From NCBI GenBank assembly GCA_030523775.1, contig JAUNHW010000001.1, positions 154,231 to 218,230 on the forward strand: a DNA stretch of 64,000 bases, in the 5' to 3' direction. Below, one piece after another: positions 45,940 to 54,507 of this stretch (within the stretch, counting starts at the first letter, position 1; every line of letters starts with the position of its first letter). Source of the DNA: Akkermansia sp. GTDB lineage: Bacteria > Verrucomicrobiota > Verrucomicrobiia > Verrucomicrobiales > Akkermansiaceae. The translations under genes and the position numbers were made by a program. The notes below the pieces were generated by a model. The model had not been told where the DNA came from, did not search any database, and saw nothing but the letters and a program-made list of their open reading frames with translations.

Positions 45940-47105
45940 TGCCCCACTTCATCGTCAGGCTCGTCATAGGCACAGGCATCATCCTCGCGGTGATGGCTGC
46001 CGTCTTTGCACCCTCCCTCTGGGACAGCATGCGCGGGGAGGAGAACGCCCTGCAACAACAGCAGGGAGTGGTGACGGATGCCTTCTCCCTGCAGCTCTTC
46101 CACGCCTTGCTGGATACAGAGGGCGCGGAGAACCCCACCATTGCCCCCCTGCCCCTCACGGACCTGCTGCTGCACCTGCGCGAGATAAGCGCAGGCAACA
46201 CGCGCGCGGAGCTGGAGCGGCTGCAACTCTCCGAAGGGGCGGACGCCCAGAACGTGGAGCTGCCGTACGGCTGCCAGGTGGCGGTGGACCGCGACCTGCC
46301 CGCGGGTCCGCTGCGCACCCCGCTCGTCACCCGCCTGCCGCTCCGGGAAAGCGTGCCGGAATCCCTGAGCCTCTTCAACGGCATGCTCTGCCGCGCCTCC
46401 GGCGACCCCGATGGCCAGGTGGTGGACAGCACCATCCTCAACCAGGGAACGCAGATGCTCGCCGCTTCCGCCACCAGGCTGGAAACGGAATGGGAGCACC
46501 CCTTCCACCCCGGAGACACCCTGCGCGAGGGAGACTTTTTCAATGCGGACGGCGGGCTGCCGCACACGGACCTGATGCGCTGCCGCGCGCCGCTGCGCGT
46601 GGCGGAGGCGGCGGACGGCAGCTGGCAGGCCGTGGCCGTGATGCTCCGGGCGGAGCGCAAGGGCACGCCCGTGGCGTTCATCGGCATCCTGCCGCGTGGG
46701 AACGCGCGGGAATTCGCGCGCGCCCTCACCCCCGCCGCGCTCAGCGAAATCCGCGCAGCCCTGCAAACCGCCTCCCCGCAGGACACCACGCTGGAAATGC
46801 CCCGCATCAACCTGAACATAACCACGCGCAACCTCACCGTCCTGGTGCAGAAGCTGGGGGTGAACGCCATCTTCAACCAGCAAACGGCGGATTTCTCCCC
46901 CATCACCCCGCAAAAAATCAAGCTGGACGCCGTGTTGGACAAGGAGCGCTTGCGGCTCGCGGAAACCGGCACCCGCGGCACATACGACGGCAATGTGGAA
47001 TACGGCGAGAAACACCTTACGCTCAACAAACCCTTCGTTTGGCTCGTTGCAGACCTCACCTCCCCCATGCCCCCCCTCTTCATCGGCTTGATGGAAAACC
47101 TGTGA
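45939..47105 (+). CDS. Membrane-anchored serpin-like protein
   Basis: This 388-residue protein has an N-terminal membrane anchor or signal (IVRLVIGTGIILAVMAAVF) and then a divergent serpin fold. Recognisable parts are ETEWEHPFHPGDTLREGDF (a sheet A/helix F region), MPRINLN, and the C-terminal strand pair LTLNKPFVWLVAD and PPLFIGLMENL. The hinge of the reactive loop reads ETGTRGTYDG, lacks the Ala-rich stretch needed for loop insertion, and the loop is about ten residues short. It is probably not a classical protease inhibitor (inference). It overlaps dnaE by one base. Confidence 0.72.
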   Translation: MPHFIVRLVIGTGIILAVMAAVFAPSLWDSMRGEENALQQQQGVVTDAFSLQLFHALLDTEGAENPTIAPLPLTDLLLHLREISAGNTRAELERLQLSEGADAQNVELPYGCQVAVDRDLPAGPLRTPLVTRLPLRESVPESLSLFNGMLCRASGDPDGQVVDSTILNQGTQMLAASATRLETEWEHPFHPGDTLREGDFFNADGGLPHTDLMRCRAPLRVAEAADGSWQAVAVMLRAERKGTPVAFIGILPRGNAREFARALTPAALSEIRAALQTASPQDTTLEMPRINLNITTRNLTVLVQKLGVNAIFNQQTADFSPITPQKIKLDAVLDKERLRLAETGTRGTYDGNVEYGEKHLTLNKPFVWLVADLTSPMPPLFIGLMENL

Positions 47106-47111
47106 GATGGG

Positions 47112-47139
47112 CAATTTAATTTACAATTGACGATTTGGG
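47112..47139. repeat. AT-rich heptad repeat, copy 3
   Basis: After a short AATTTA lead, ATTTACA (47119-47125), ATTGACG and ATTTGGG follow without gaps between the convergent serpin-like and kinase genes. Confidence 0.6.
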
Positions 47140-47158
47140 GAGTTCGCGCGCCTGCGTG

Positions 47159-49702
47159 CTATGAGGCATTCTGCAGCGTGGCGCGCACCATTTGGATGCG
47201 GCGCTGGAGCCCCGGTGCGGGATTGCCTTGCTCCAGGGCATCGAGGATATCCGCGGATTGCGCGGCCAGGGCTGCGGCATCCGCATCCCGGTGCATCCGG
47301 CGGGCGAGCATGGCGGATTCCGCCAGGGCTGCAGCATGCCGGCAGCGCGCATCCCGCAAATGCGGTGCCATCTGCGCCAGGCGGGCGAACATCCCGCATG
47401 CCAGCACAAGCTCATCCCGCGCCTGCGGGTAGGTGGCGGCATCCTGCATGTAGGCGCGGGCCAGGGCCCAGCGGGTGGAGGCCAGCACCTGCAGCAGCGC
47501 GAAATCATGGCGCGGCAGCTCCGCATCCAGCGCGGACAGCGCGTGGACATAGGAGGTGCAGAGCTCGATGGCCTCCCGCGGGCGCCCCTGGAACACGCAC
47601 AGGTGGGCGCGGCTCTGCAGCGCGTCCCATTGCGCGCAGCGGTAGCCGTTGTGGTGGCTGTTGAGTTTCTCCATCTCCGCGCACAGGGCAATCAGGTTGT
47701 CGTAGTGCGCCAGGGCGGTCTTCTCATGCTCGCGGGCCTGCGGGGTGTTGAAGACCTCCAGCGCGCGGCGCTCGGCGGATTCCGCCCAGCCGCGGTAGAC
47801 GCGGGCAATGCCCTCCATGGGGGAAAGGCGGTAGGGGTTGGCGCGGGCCTGCTCACGGAAGATTTCGTACGCCTCCGTCCACACGGTGGGGTCGGTGTCG
47901 TTGTCGAGCTCCAGCTCCGCCTGGGTGCAGAGGGCGTTGCCGAGCCCCAGCGCGGCATCCATCTCCTGCGGGTGCAGGCGCGCTTGCGTGCGGTAGAACT
48001 CCACGGCGGCGCGCGCATGGTTGAGCGCGGCCTCCGGCCTGCCGTCCATCTGCGCCAGCCAGGCATCGTTGAGCATCAGCTCGCCGCGCAGCAGCACATC
48101 TCGCAATTCATCTGCGGCGGAGACTTGTTGCACAAGCCCGCGCAGGGCGTTGTTGAGCGCACGGACTCGCTCCAGGCCGCCGCTGCGCTGCGCCACGTGG
48201 ATGAGGCCGCGGTAGGAGCGCGCCAAATCCAGCCCGTACCGGTGGTCTTGCGGGTGTTCCCGCAGCAGCTTGGTGAAAACCGCTTCCGCGCGGGCATAGG
48301 CATCCTCCGCTGCGGCGTTTTCCAGCCGCTCCAGGTAGATGAGCCCCAGGCTGCGCCAGGCCAGACCGATGGCGCTGTCCAGCTTCTCGTCGTCGGCACC
48401 AGCGGCCTTCATGGCCTGCAGGTAGTCCTGGATGCGCTCGCCCAGGCTCTGCTGCAGCTGGGTGGAGTTCGGCATGTCCAGGGACAGGCGGTTGTAACCG
48501 CGCTGCAGGCCGTCCGCGAACACCAGGCTGTCATGGTAGAGCCGTATGGCATCCCGCCGCTCTTTGACGGCCCAGGCGGTGACCGCACCGAGGGCGAGCA
48601 GAACGATGCCGCCGGCAATACCCCAGCGGCGCACGCGCGCCTTGTAGCGGCGGGAGAGCGGCATCTGCCCCAGGCAGATGGCCAGCTTCCACTCCTGAGC
48701 GCTCTGCCAGCGGTCCAGCGGGTGGAGCTCCAGCGCCTTGTCGATGGCGTTCAGGAACGCGGGCGTGTAGTAGTCCACCAGATCCGCATGCCCGGTGAGC
48801 GGCAGGTAGGGGTCTGTCTCTGCGCGCAACCTCTGCTCCGCGCGGGGCGGGAGCATGCGCATGACAAAGTAGTAGCACACCACGCCCAGGGAATAGAGGT
48901 CTGTCCACGGGCCGATGGTGGCGGCCAGCTCCTCTTCTGTGGCAGCGGTCACCTGCTCCGGGGCGGCGAAGGCTGGGGTGTAGATGTTGGGGAAGGCCTT
49001 CTTGCCACCGCCCACCTGGCGGGCGGAGCCGAAATCCAGGAGGATGGGCGCGCCCTTTTCGCTGATGATGATGTTCTCCGGCTTGATATCGCGGTGCACC
49101 ACATCGTTCTGGCCCAGGTACTCCAGCGTGTCCAGCATGGAGAGCAGGTGGCGGCGTATGAGGCGCGCCTCGCGCTTGCGCTCGGCATCGTCCAGCGTGA
49201 TTTGGCGCGGCGGGCGGGGGGAGGTGCCGCGCACGTACTCCATGATGTAGTAGATGGTGCCGTTGGCCTGCACGCTGCCGCGCATGGGAACGATGCCGGG
49301 GTGGGAGAGTGCGGTGAGCACGGTCATTTCCCGCAGGAATTCCAGCTTGCCGCGCTCCAGGCTCTCCGCCGCCTCGTCCGACACGGCGCGCACGGTGAGA
49401 CCATCCTCCGCGCGCACGGCCAGGCCGCAGGGCATGTGCTCCTTCATCACCACCTTGTCCCCGGTGGCGGTGAGGTAGGCCAGGTAGGTGATGCCGAAAC
49501 CGCCCTCTCCCAGCGTGCGCAGGATGGTGTAGTCCCCCAGCTGCGTTCCCTGCGGCAGGGGCTTGCGGGGCGGCACCAGGCGCGTGCCCTGCGGGGCGCG
49601 TTTGCCGGCGGGCAGGCGCAGCAGGCTGCGGCGCTCCGGCGCGGCCGGCGCTTCATCCGGCAGGGGCGGCGGTTCCTGCGGCCTGTTGGGCTGCTCGCTC
49701 AT
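47159..49702 (-). CDS. Transmembrane Ser/Thr protein kinase with TPR-like sensor domain
   Basis: This 847-residue protein has a Pro-rich N terminus and a Hanks-type kinase domain at about 55-345. The glycine loop is LGEGGFGITYLA, Lys lies in VVMKEHMP, the catalytic loop is HRDIKPENI, then DFGSARQ and the APE-like FAAPEQV. One membrane helix follows (about 367-385, GIAGGIVLLALGAVTAWAV), then some 460 residues of helical TPR-like repeats outside. All key kinase residues are present. The extracytoplasmic part may sense proteins or peptides. It starts 11 nt after htpG and is likely cotranscribed with it. Confidence 0.9.
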   Translation of the reverse strand: MSEQPNRPQEPPPLPDEAPAAPERRSLLRLPAGKRAPQGTRLVPPRKPLPQGTQLGDYTILRTLGEGGFGITYLAYLTATGDKVVMKEHMPCGLAVRAEDGLTVRAVSDEAAESLERGKLEFLREMTVLTALSHPGIVPMRGSVQANGTIYYIMEYVRGTSPRPPRQITLDDAERKREARLIRRHLLSMLDTLEYLGQNDVVHRDIKPENIIISEKGAPILLDFGSARQVGGGKKAFPNIYTPAFAAPEQVTAATEEELAATIGPWTDLYSLGVVCYYFVMRMLPPRAEQRLRAETDPYLPLTGHADLVDYYTPAFLNAIDKALELHPLDRWQSAQEWKLAICLGQMPLSRRYKARVRRWGIAGGIVLLALGAVTAWAVKERRDAIRLYHDSLVFADGLQRGYNRLSLDMPNSTQLQQSLGERIQDYLQAMKAAGADDEKLDSAIGLAWRSLGLIYLERLENAAAEDAYARAEAVFTKLLREHPQDHRYGLDLARSYRGLIHVAQRSGGLERVRALNNALRGLVQQVSAADELRDVLLRGELMLNDAWLAQMDGRPEAALNHARAAVEFYRTQARLHPQEMDAALGLGNALCTQAELELDNDTDPTVWTEAYEIFREQARANPYRLSPMEGIARVYRGWAESAERRALEVFNTPQAREHEKTALAHYDNLIALCAEMEKLNSHHNGYRCAQWDALQSRAHLCVFQGRPREAIELCTSYVHALSALDAELPRHDFALLQVLASTRWALARAYMQDAATYPQARDELVLACGMFARLAQMAPHLRDARCRHAAALAESAMLARRMHRDADAAALAAQSADILDALEQGNPAPGLQRRIQMVRATLQNAS

Positions 49703-49713
49703 GCGGGCGCGGG

Positions 49714-51561
49714 TCAGCGGTTGAGCAGCTTCTCCAGCAGCTGCTGGGAATTGTCCGCCAGCTTGGCGGGGTCATCCAGCATGCCGGCGCGCAGCAGGGC
49801 GGTGTTGATGAGCTGGTCCGCCAGCAGGGTGGCCAGCGCCTCGTCGCTCTTGCGGAGCTCCGCGAGCTTCATCACCACGGGGTTGCGGGGGTTGAAGGCG
49901 ATCTCCGGGTGGGATTCCGGCACCTCCTGCCCCATGGCCTTGAGGTAAGCGCGCACCTCCGGGGAGACATCTCCGCTGCCCTGCAGGGCAATGGCGGGGG
50001 CGCTGGTGACGCGGTCGCTGGTGCCCACCTTGCTGAAGCGGTCCTTGAAGGTGTCGCTCACCCAGGTGGAGAGGCCCTGGGCCTCGTCATCCTCCAGGCA
50101 GGGGGCGTCCGGCTGGGCGTTGGGGGCCTCCGGCAGCTCCAAATCCGCGCGGTCGATGGACTTGATGGCCTTGTCATCGTACTTCATCAGCGAGTCCATC
50201 ACGAACTGGTCCCCGCCGTCCGTGAGGAACAGCACCTCGAACCCGCGCGCCTTGAGCGCATCCAGGTACGGGGAGTGCTCCAGCTGGGCACGGGAGGCGC
50301 CGTGGAGCACATAAATGTCCTTCTGGTTCTCCTTCATGCGGCCCGCGTAGTCCGCCAGCGAGGTGAGCTTGCCCGCCTCCGTGAAGGTGGACTCGAAGCG
50401 CAGGAGCTTGCCGAGGGCGTCCTTGTGCTCCCAGCTGGTGACCACACCCTCTTTGATGTAGCGGGAGAAGGTGCGCCAGAATTTCTGGTACGCGTCCTCG
50501 TCCTTCTTGGCGATGCCCTCCAGGTGCTTGATGAAGCGGTTGGTGATGATGCCGGAAATCTTGCGCAGCAGGGAATTGTCTTGCAGCATCTCGCGGGAGA
50601 TGTTGAGCGGCAGGTCCTCGCTGTCCACCACGCCCACCAGGAAGCGCAGCCACTCCGGCAGCAGCTTCTCAGGCTTGCTGTCGATAAGCACCTTGCGGCA
50701 ATAGAGCGACACCTCCGGCTCGCAGCGGCCGAATCCCATGGCCTCCGGGTTCTCCTCCGGCACGTACAGCAGCGCGTTGAGCACGATGGGCGCATCCGCG
50801 CTGAAGTGCATGTGCGTGAGCGGCGCGGTTTCCGAGTGTGAGATGAACTTGTAGAAGCCTTCGTAGTCCTCCGGTTTCACGTCCTTCTTGTTCTTCATCC
50901 AGATGGCCTGCACGGTGTTCAGGAGCTCGCCGTTGAAATCAATGGGGAAGCCCACGAAGTTGCTGTACTTGCCGATGATGTAGCGCAGGCGCTCCGGCTT
51001 GGCGAATTCCTGCGCGTCCTCCTTCAGGTGGATGAGGATGCTGGTGCCGCGCGGGGTGTCCTCCGCGGCGTCCGCCAGCTCGTAGCCCTCCTGGCCATCG
51101 CTGGTCCATTTCACGGGCGCGGCGTCCGGCTGCCAGGAGCGGGTGGTCACCTCCACCTTGTCCGCCGCCATGAACACGCTGTAGAAACCCACGCCGAACT
51201 GGCCGATGAGGTCCTGCGCGCCGCCCTTGCTCTCCTTCAGGGCCTCCAAAAACTGCTTGGTGCCGGAGTGCGCTATGGTGCCCAGGTACTCCACCACCTC
51301 GTCCCTGGTCATGCCTATTCCGGCATCCGCAATGGTGAGGGTGTGGGCTTCCTCGTCCGTGGTGATGGCAATGCGCAGCTCGCGCGCGGGCTCGTGCACG
51401 GTGGACTCCGTGAGCTGCTTGAGCCGCAGCTTCTCCAGCGCATCGGATGCGTTGGAGACGAGCTCGCGCACAAACACCTCGCGGTCGCTGTAGAATGCGT
51501 GGATCACGATATCCAGCAGCTGCCGCACCTCTGTCTGAAACTGATGGGTCTTCTTCTTCAT
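49714..51561 (-). CDS. htpG: Chaperone HtpG (Hsp90)
   Basis: This 615-residue bacterial Hsp90 has the GHKL ATP-binding motifs (ELVSNASDALEKLR, DAGIGMTRDE, GQFGVGFYSVF), the middle domain (VDSEDLPLNISREMLQ) and the dimerisation domain. It is typical in length. ATG 51561 (MKKKTHQFQTEV) is chosen because TTGACC-17-TAGAAT ends 10 nt before it; a longer frame upstream overlaps that promoter. It is followed by the Ser/Thr kinase gene at 11 nt. No heat-shock CIRCE element is seen. Confidence 0.96.
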   Translation of the reverse strand: MKKKTHQFQTEVRQLLDIVIHAFYSDREVFVRELVSNASDALEKLRLKQLTESTVHEPARELRIAITTDEEAHTLTIADAGIGMTRDEVVEYLGTIAHSGTKQFLEALKESKGGAQDLIGQFGVGFYSVFMAADKVEVTTRSWQPDAAPVKWTSDGQEGYELADAAEDTPRGTSILIHLKEDAQEFAKPERLRYIIGKYSNFVGFPIDFNGELLNTVQAIWMKNKKDVKPEDYEGFYKFISHSETAPLTHMHFSADAPIVLNALLYVPEENPEAMGFGRCEPEVSLYCRKVLIDSKPEKLLPEWLRFLVGVVDSEDLPLNISREMLQDNSLLRKISGIITNRFIKHLEGIAKKDEDAYQKFWRTFSRYIKEGVVTSWEHKDALGKLLRFESTFTEAGKLTSLADYAGRMKENQKDIYVLHGASRAQLEHSPYLDALKARGFEVLFLTDGGDQFVMDSLMKYDDKAIKSIDRADLELPEAPNAQPDAPCLEDDEAQGLSTWVSDTFKDRFSKVGTSDRVTSAPAIALQGSGDVSPEVRAYLKAMGQEVPESHPEIAFNPRNPVVMKLAELRKSDEALATLLADQLINTALLRAGMLDDPAKLADNSQQLLEKLLNR

Positions 51562-51571
51562 AGCCGCGCCC

Positions 51572-51600
51572 ATTCTACGCCCGCTCCCGCGCACGGTCAA
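51572..51600 (-). promoter_or_regulatory. Promoter of htpG
   Basis: TTGACC (51595-51600), 17 nt, TAGAAT (51572-51577), then 10 nt to ATG 51561. Confidence 0.75.
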
Positions 51601-51659
51601 GGCGCGCCCGCGGCAGCACAAGCGCATGACGCGCCCCAATATCTCCGGGCGCGGTTAAG

Positions 51660-51686
51660 GCCATTGTTGATGGGGGCACCAATGGC
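51660..51686 (-). terminator. Hairpin after alr
   Basis: GCCATTG (51660-51666) pairs with CAATGGC (51680-51686), placed between the end of alr and the htpG promoter. No strong T tract, so a weak terminator at best. Confidence 0.4.
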
Positions 51687-51692
51687 AGCCCC

Positions 51693-52793
51693 TCAATAGT
51701 TGCGCGGCAGGCGCGGACCCAGCCCCGTGAAAATCTCCCACACTATGGTTCCTGCGCGCTCCGCCACCTCTGTAACGGGAATGTGCGGGCCTATGAGCTC
51801 CACCTCGTCGCCGGGGGCCACCTCCGGGGCATCGGTCACGTCCGCCATGATCTGGTCCATGGTCACGCGGCCCAGCATGGGGCAGTAGTGCCCGCGTATG
51901 TACACGCGCGCGCCGCTGCCGGAAAGGCGGCGGCTCCACCCGTCCGCATAGCCTATGCCTATGGTGGCCACGCGGGTGGGACGCTCCGTCATGTAGGTGC
52001 GCCCGTACGCCACGCCGTGCCCGGCGGGCAGCTCGCGCACCAGGGACACGCGCGACGACAGCCGCAGCGTGGGCCGCAGCACACCGTCGTAGATGGATGC
52101 CATGGGCGCCACGCCGTACAGCAGCAGGCCGGGGCGCGCCAGGTTGGCTATGGGCACCTCGTAGCCCAGCTCTCCCGCGCTGGCGGCTATGTGGCGGTAG
52201 CGCAGGTTGAAATGCTGCTGCAGCTGCGCCACGCAATCCGTAAACACGCCTATCTCCGCCTGGGTGAAGGGCACATCCTCGTCCGCCGCGGGGAAATGTG
52301 ACATCACGCCCTCCACGTCCAAATGCTCCAGTGCGGCCAGCTGCGGGGCCGCCTCGCCCAGTTCCGCAGGCAGGAAGCCCTCCCGCCCCATGCCGGTATC
52401 CACCGCCACATGCACCGTGAAACGGTGGCCCGCAAGCGCCGCCAGGCTATTGAAATGGCGCGCCTCCTCCAGTGTGGAAACCGTGCAGCACCAGCCTTGG
52501 GAGACGATTTCCTCGCGCTCGTCGGGGATGGTGGGGCCCAGGATGAACGGGCGCGTGCGCAGGTTGGCGCGCGAGATGCGCCGCGCCTCCCCGGCGTTCG
52601 CCACGCCGAAATACGCGATACCGTCCGCATCCAGCCGCCGTGCCACGGGCTCCAGCCCGTGCCCGTACGCGCCGGCCTTGATCACCGGCATGAGCGCCGT
52701 ATCCGGCAAAGCCTGGCGTGCTATGTCCAGGTTGTGTGCTATCGCCTCCAGGTCCACATCCACCCAGGCGCGCGGCGGGCTTTCATGATTCAT
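51693..52793 (-). CDS. alr: Alanine racemase
   Basis: This 366-residue PLP enzyme makes D-alanine for peptidoglycan. The PLP lysine lies in PVIKAGAYGHG (near 39), the fold-III barrel motifs AVDTGMGREGF and NLARPGLLLYG follow, and the C-terminal domain holds the catalytic Tyr in IGIGYADGWSRRL. Length is standard. ATG 52793 lies 6 nt after a TAGAAT box. It stands alone; htpG downstream has its own promoter. hisC is divergent. Confidence 0.95.
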   Translation of the reverse strand: MNHESPPRAWVDVDLEAIAHNLDIARQALPDTALMPVIKAGAYGHGLEPVARRLDADGIAYFGVANAGEARRISRANLRTRPFILGPTIPDEREEIVSQGWCCTVSTLEEARHFNSLAALAGHRFTVHVAVDTGMGREGFLPAELGEAAPQLAALEHLDVEGVMSHFPAADEDVPFTQAEIGVFTDCVAQLQQHFNLRYRHIAASAGELGYEVPIANLARPGLLLYGVAPMASIYDGVLRPTLRLSSRVSLVRELPAGHGVAYGRTYMTERPTRVATIGIGYADGWSRRLSGSGARVYIRGHYCPMLGRVTMDQIMADVTDAPEVAPGDEVELIGPHIPVTEVAERAGTIVWEIFTGLGPRLPRNY

Positions 52794-52799
52794 GCCCCC

Positions 52800-52827
52800 A
52801 TTCTACCCCATCCCGCCCATTCCGCAA
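52800..52827 (-). promoter_or_regulatory. Promoter of alr
   Basis: TTGCGG (52822-52827), 16 nt, TAGAAT (52800-52805), then 6 nt to ATG 52793. Confidence 0.6.
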
Positions 52828-52877
52828 GCCCCTATTGCCCCATGGCCCACGTTTTTCTCCGCAGCACCAATCCAAAC

Positions 52878-52905
52878 TTGACACCGCCCACCCCTGTGCT
52901 ACCAT
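52878..52905 (+). promoter_or_regulatory. Possible promoter of hisC
   Basis: TTGACA (52878-52883), 16 nt, TACCAT (52900-52905). It leaves a leader of about 75-80 nt before ATG 52989, containing the hairpin and heptads below. Confidence 0.5.
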
Positions 52906-52938
52906 TCCCTCCGCCTTTCACACCGGCTAATCCCCATC

Positions 52939-52980
52939 GCCGCCTAAGGCGGCACCACTAAATAGTACCTAGTACATAGT
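52939..52980. repeat. Hairpin and AGTACNT heptads before hisC
   Basis: GCCGCC-TAA-GGCGGC (52939-52953) is followed by 7-nt units AGTACCT, AGTACAT, AGTAAAT up to the hisC start region. The heptads resemble in design, but not sequence, the ATTTACA/ATTGACA blocks elsewhere in the window. Confidence 0.55.
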
Positions 52981-52988
52981 AAATCATC

Positions 52989-54068
52989 ATGCATTCCGCA
53001 AATCCCTACATCCGCACCCTTATCGCCTACAAGGCCGGCAAGCCCATCGAGGAAACCGCGCGCGAGCTCGGGCTCTCCCCCGCCTCCATCATCAAGCTCG
53101 CCTCCAACGAGAACCCCATCGGGCCCTCGCCCCTCGCCGTCCGCGCCATGCAGGATTCCCTCTCCCGCACCCACATCTACCCGGACGGCGCCGCCCGCGC
53201 CCTGCGCGAGCGCCTGGCAGATTTCCACGACGTCACCATGGAGCAAATCGTCACCGGCTCCGGCAGCAGCGAGCTCATCACCCTGCTCTCCATGATCTAC
53301 CTGAACGACGACACCAACGCCGTTGCGGCGGAATACAGCTTCATGATGTACAAGGTGGCCGCCCAATGCTTCAACGCCGGCTACATCCCCGTGCCCAACA
53401 AGGCAGACTGGAGCCACGACCTCCCCGCCATGCTCCGTGCCATCACGCCGCAAACACGCATCGTCTACATCACCAACCCCACCAACCCGGTAGGCACCAT
53501 GGTCCACCAGCAGGAGATTGATGCCTTCATGGACGCCGTGCCGGACCACGTCCTCGTTGTCTTCGACGAGGCCTACATCGATTTCGCGGACGAGCAGCCG
53601 AACACCATCAAATACGTGGAGCAAGGCAAGCGCGTGGCCGTGCTGCGCACCTTCTCCAAGGCATACGGGCTCGCCGGCATGCGCGTGGGATACGCCATCA
53701 CGCGCCCGGACGTGGCAAACCTCCTGCACCGCGTCCGCTGCGCCTTCAACGTCTCCGTACCCGCCCAGGCCGCAGCCATGGCCGCCATCAACGACACCGA
53801 CCACCTGGCAAAAACCGTGGCCACCGTCAAGGAGGGCCGCCGCCAGTTCTACGCCGCGCTGGATGCCCGCAACATCCCTTATATCCCCACCCAAACCAAC
53901 TTCATCCTCGTCAACATAGGCAACGGACGCGCCGCCTTCAACAAATGCCTCAAAAAGGGAGTCATCATCCGCCCCATGGATGAATACAACCTCCAGGAAT
54001 ACGTCCGTATCACCATCGGCACCAAGGAGCAAAACGAACGCTGCCTAAACGTACTGCTGGAGGATTAG
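52989..54068 (+). CDS. hisC: Histidinol-phosphate aminotransferase
   Basis: This 359-residue class I/II aminotransferase converts imidazole-acetol phosphate and glutamate to histidinol phosphate. It has KLASNENPIGPSP (about 37-49), VYITNPTNPVGTM, the DEAYIDF motif and the PLP lysine in RTFSKAYGLAGMR (near 224). The short C-terminal domain ends EYVRITIGTKEQNE. No other his genes are near, so the pathway is scattered. It may also act on other aromatic or phenylalanine-type substrates. A leader of about 75-80 nt with a hairpin makes it one of the few genes here with a long 5' end. Confidence 0.93.
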   Translation: MHSANPYIRTLIAYKAGKPIEETARELGLSPASIIKLASNENPIGPSPLAVRAMQDSLSRTHIYPDGAARALRERLADFHDVTMEQIVTGSGSSELITLLSMIYLNDDTNAVAAEYSFMMYKVAAQCFNAGYIPVPNKADWSHDLPAMLRAITPQTRIVYITNPTNPVGTMVHQQEIDAFMDAVPDHVLVVFDEAYIDFADEQPNTIKYVEQGKRVAVLRTFSKAYGLAGMRVGYAITRPDVANLLHRVRCAFNVSVPAQAAAMAAINDTDHLAKTVATVKEGRRQFYAALDARNIPYIPTQTNFILVNIGNGRAAFNKCLKKGVIIRPMDEYNLQEYVRITIGTKEQNERCLNVLLED

Positions 54069-54172
54069 CAGGGGCGCGGGCAAGACGATTGGATAGACCA
54101 TCATCCACCCCAACGGGAGCCGCGGGCACCATCAACGGGGGGGGGGCTGTGCCCCAAAGCTGCGCAAGGAGC

Positions 54173-54210
54173 AAAAAAAAACGGTGCAGCCCGTGAGGGG
54201 GCGGCACCGT
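54173..54210 (-). terminator. Terminator of the mS38-like gene
   Basis: Read leftward, ACGGTGC/GCACCGT and GCCC/GGGC stems form a hairpin followed by nine T residues (the A tract at 54173-54181). A G10 tract lies just beyond at 54137-54146. Confidence 0.85.
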
Positions 54211-54256
54211 GAAAGAATAACGGCCGGCTTGCGGACGTAGCCCAAGACGCGCAGCC

Positions 54257-54361
54257 TTAGGACTTGTAGCGCAAACGCTTCTTGTGACGATTCTGGCGCA
54301 TGCGCTTGCTGCGCTTGTGCTTGTTGATCTTGGCCTTACGTCTCTTCTTGAGCGAACCCAT
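54257..54361 (-). CDS. AURKAIP1/COX24 (mS38-like) small basic ribosome-associated protein
   Basis: This 34-residue protein (starting MGSLKKRRKAKINKHKRSKR) is rich in Lys and Arg and matches the short bacterial members of the AURKAIP1/COX24 domain family. Those members are annotated in Bacteroidetes and relate to mitochondrial ribosomal protein mS38. Association with the small ribosomal subunit is inferred from this relation. The gene has its own promoter (54439-54468), a leader of about 70 nt with a small hairpin, and a strong terminator. That is the layout of a highly expressed single gene. It is too short for most gene finders. Confidence 0.82.
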   Translation of the reverse strand: MGSLKKRRKAKINKHKRSKRMRQNRHKKRLRYKS

Positions 54362-54411
54362 GGTAATGTCTATGTTTTCGTTGTTTCTCTATTCCGGGAG
54401 AATTGCCGGCT

Positions 54412-54428
54412 GCATCCTTGCGGGATGC
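54412..54428 (-). other. Hairpin in the leader of the mS38-like gene
   Basis: GCATCC (54412-54417) pairs with GGATGC (54423-54428) within the untranslated leader of about 70 nt. A role in autoregulation, as for other ribosomal genes, is conjecture. Confidence 0.4.
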
Positions 54429-54438
54429 GGAATAACGG

Positions 54439-54468
54439 GCAGATATTTAATCCGAATCCGGGAAAAAG
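54439..54468 (-). promoter_or_regulatory. Promoter of the mS38-like gene
   Basis: TTGACT, 17 nt, TAAATA, followed by an untranslated leader of about 70 nt to ATG 54361. Confidence 0.65.
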
Positions 54469-54507
54469 TCAAGAGGAAACGGAAGGAAAGGGCATTTTTT
54501 TTGGCCA

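Noticed and set aside
54137..54146. G10 tract as a phase-variation switch
   Set aside because: It lies between two convergent genes beyond the terminator, not in a coding sequence or promoter, so no switch target is evident.
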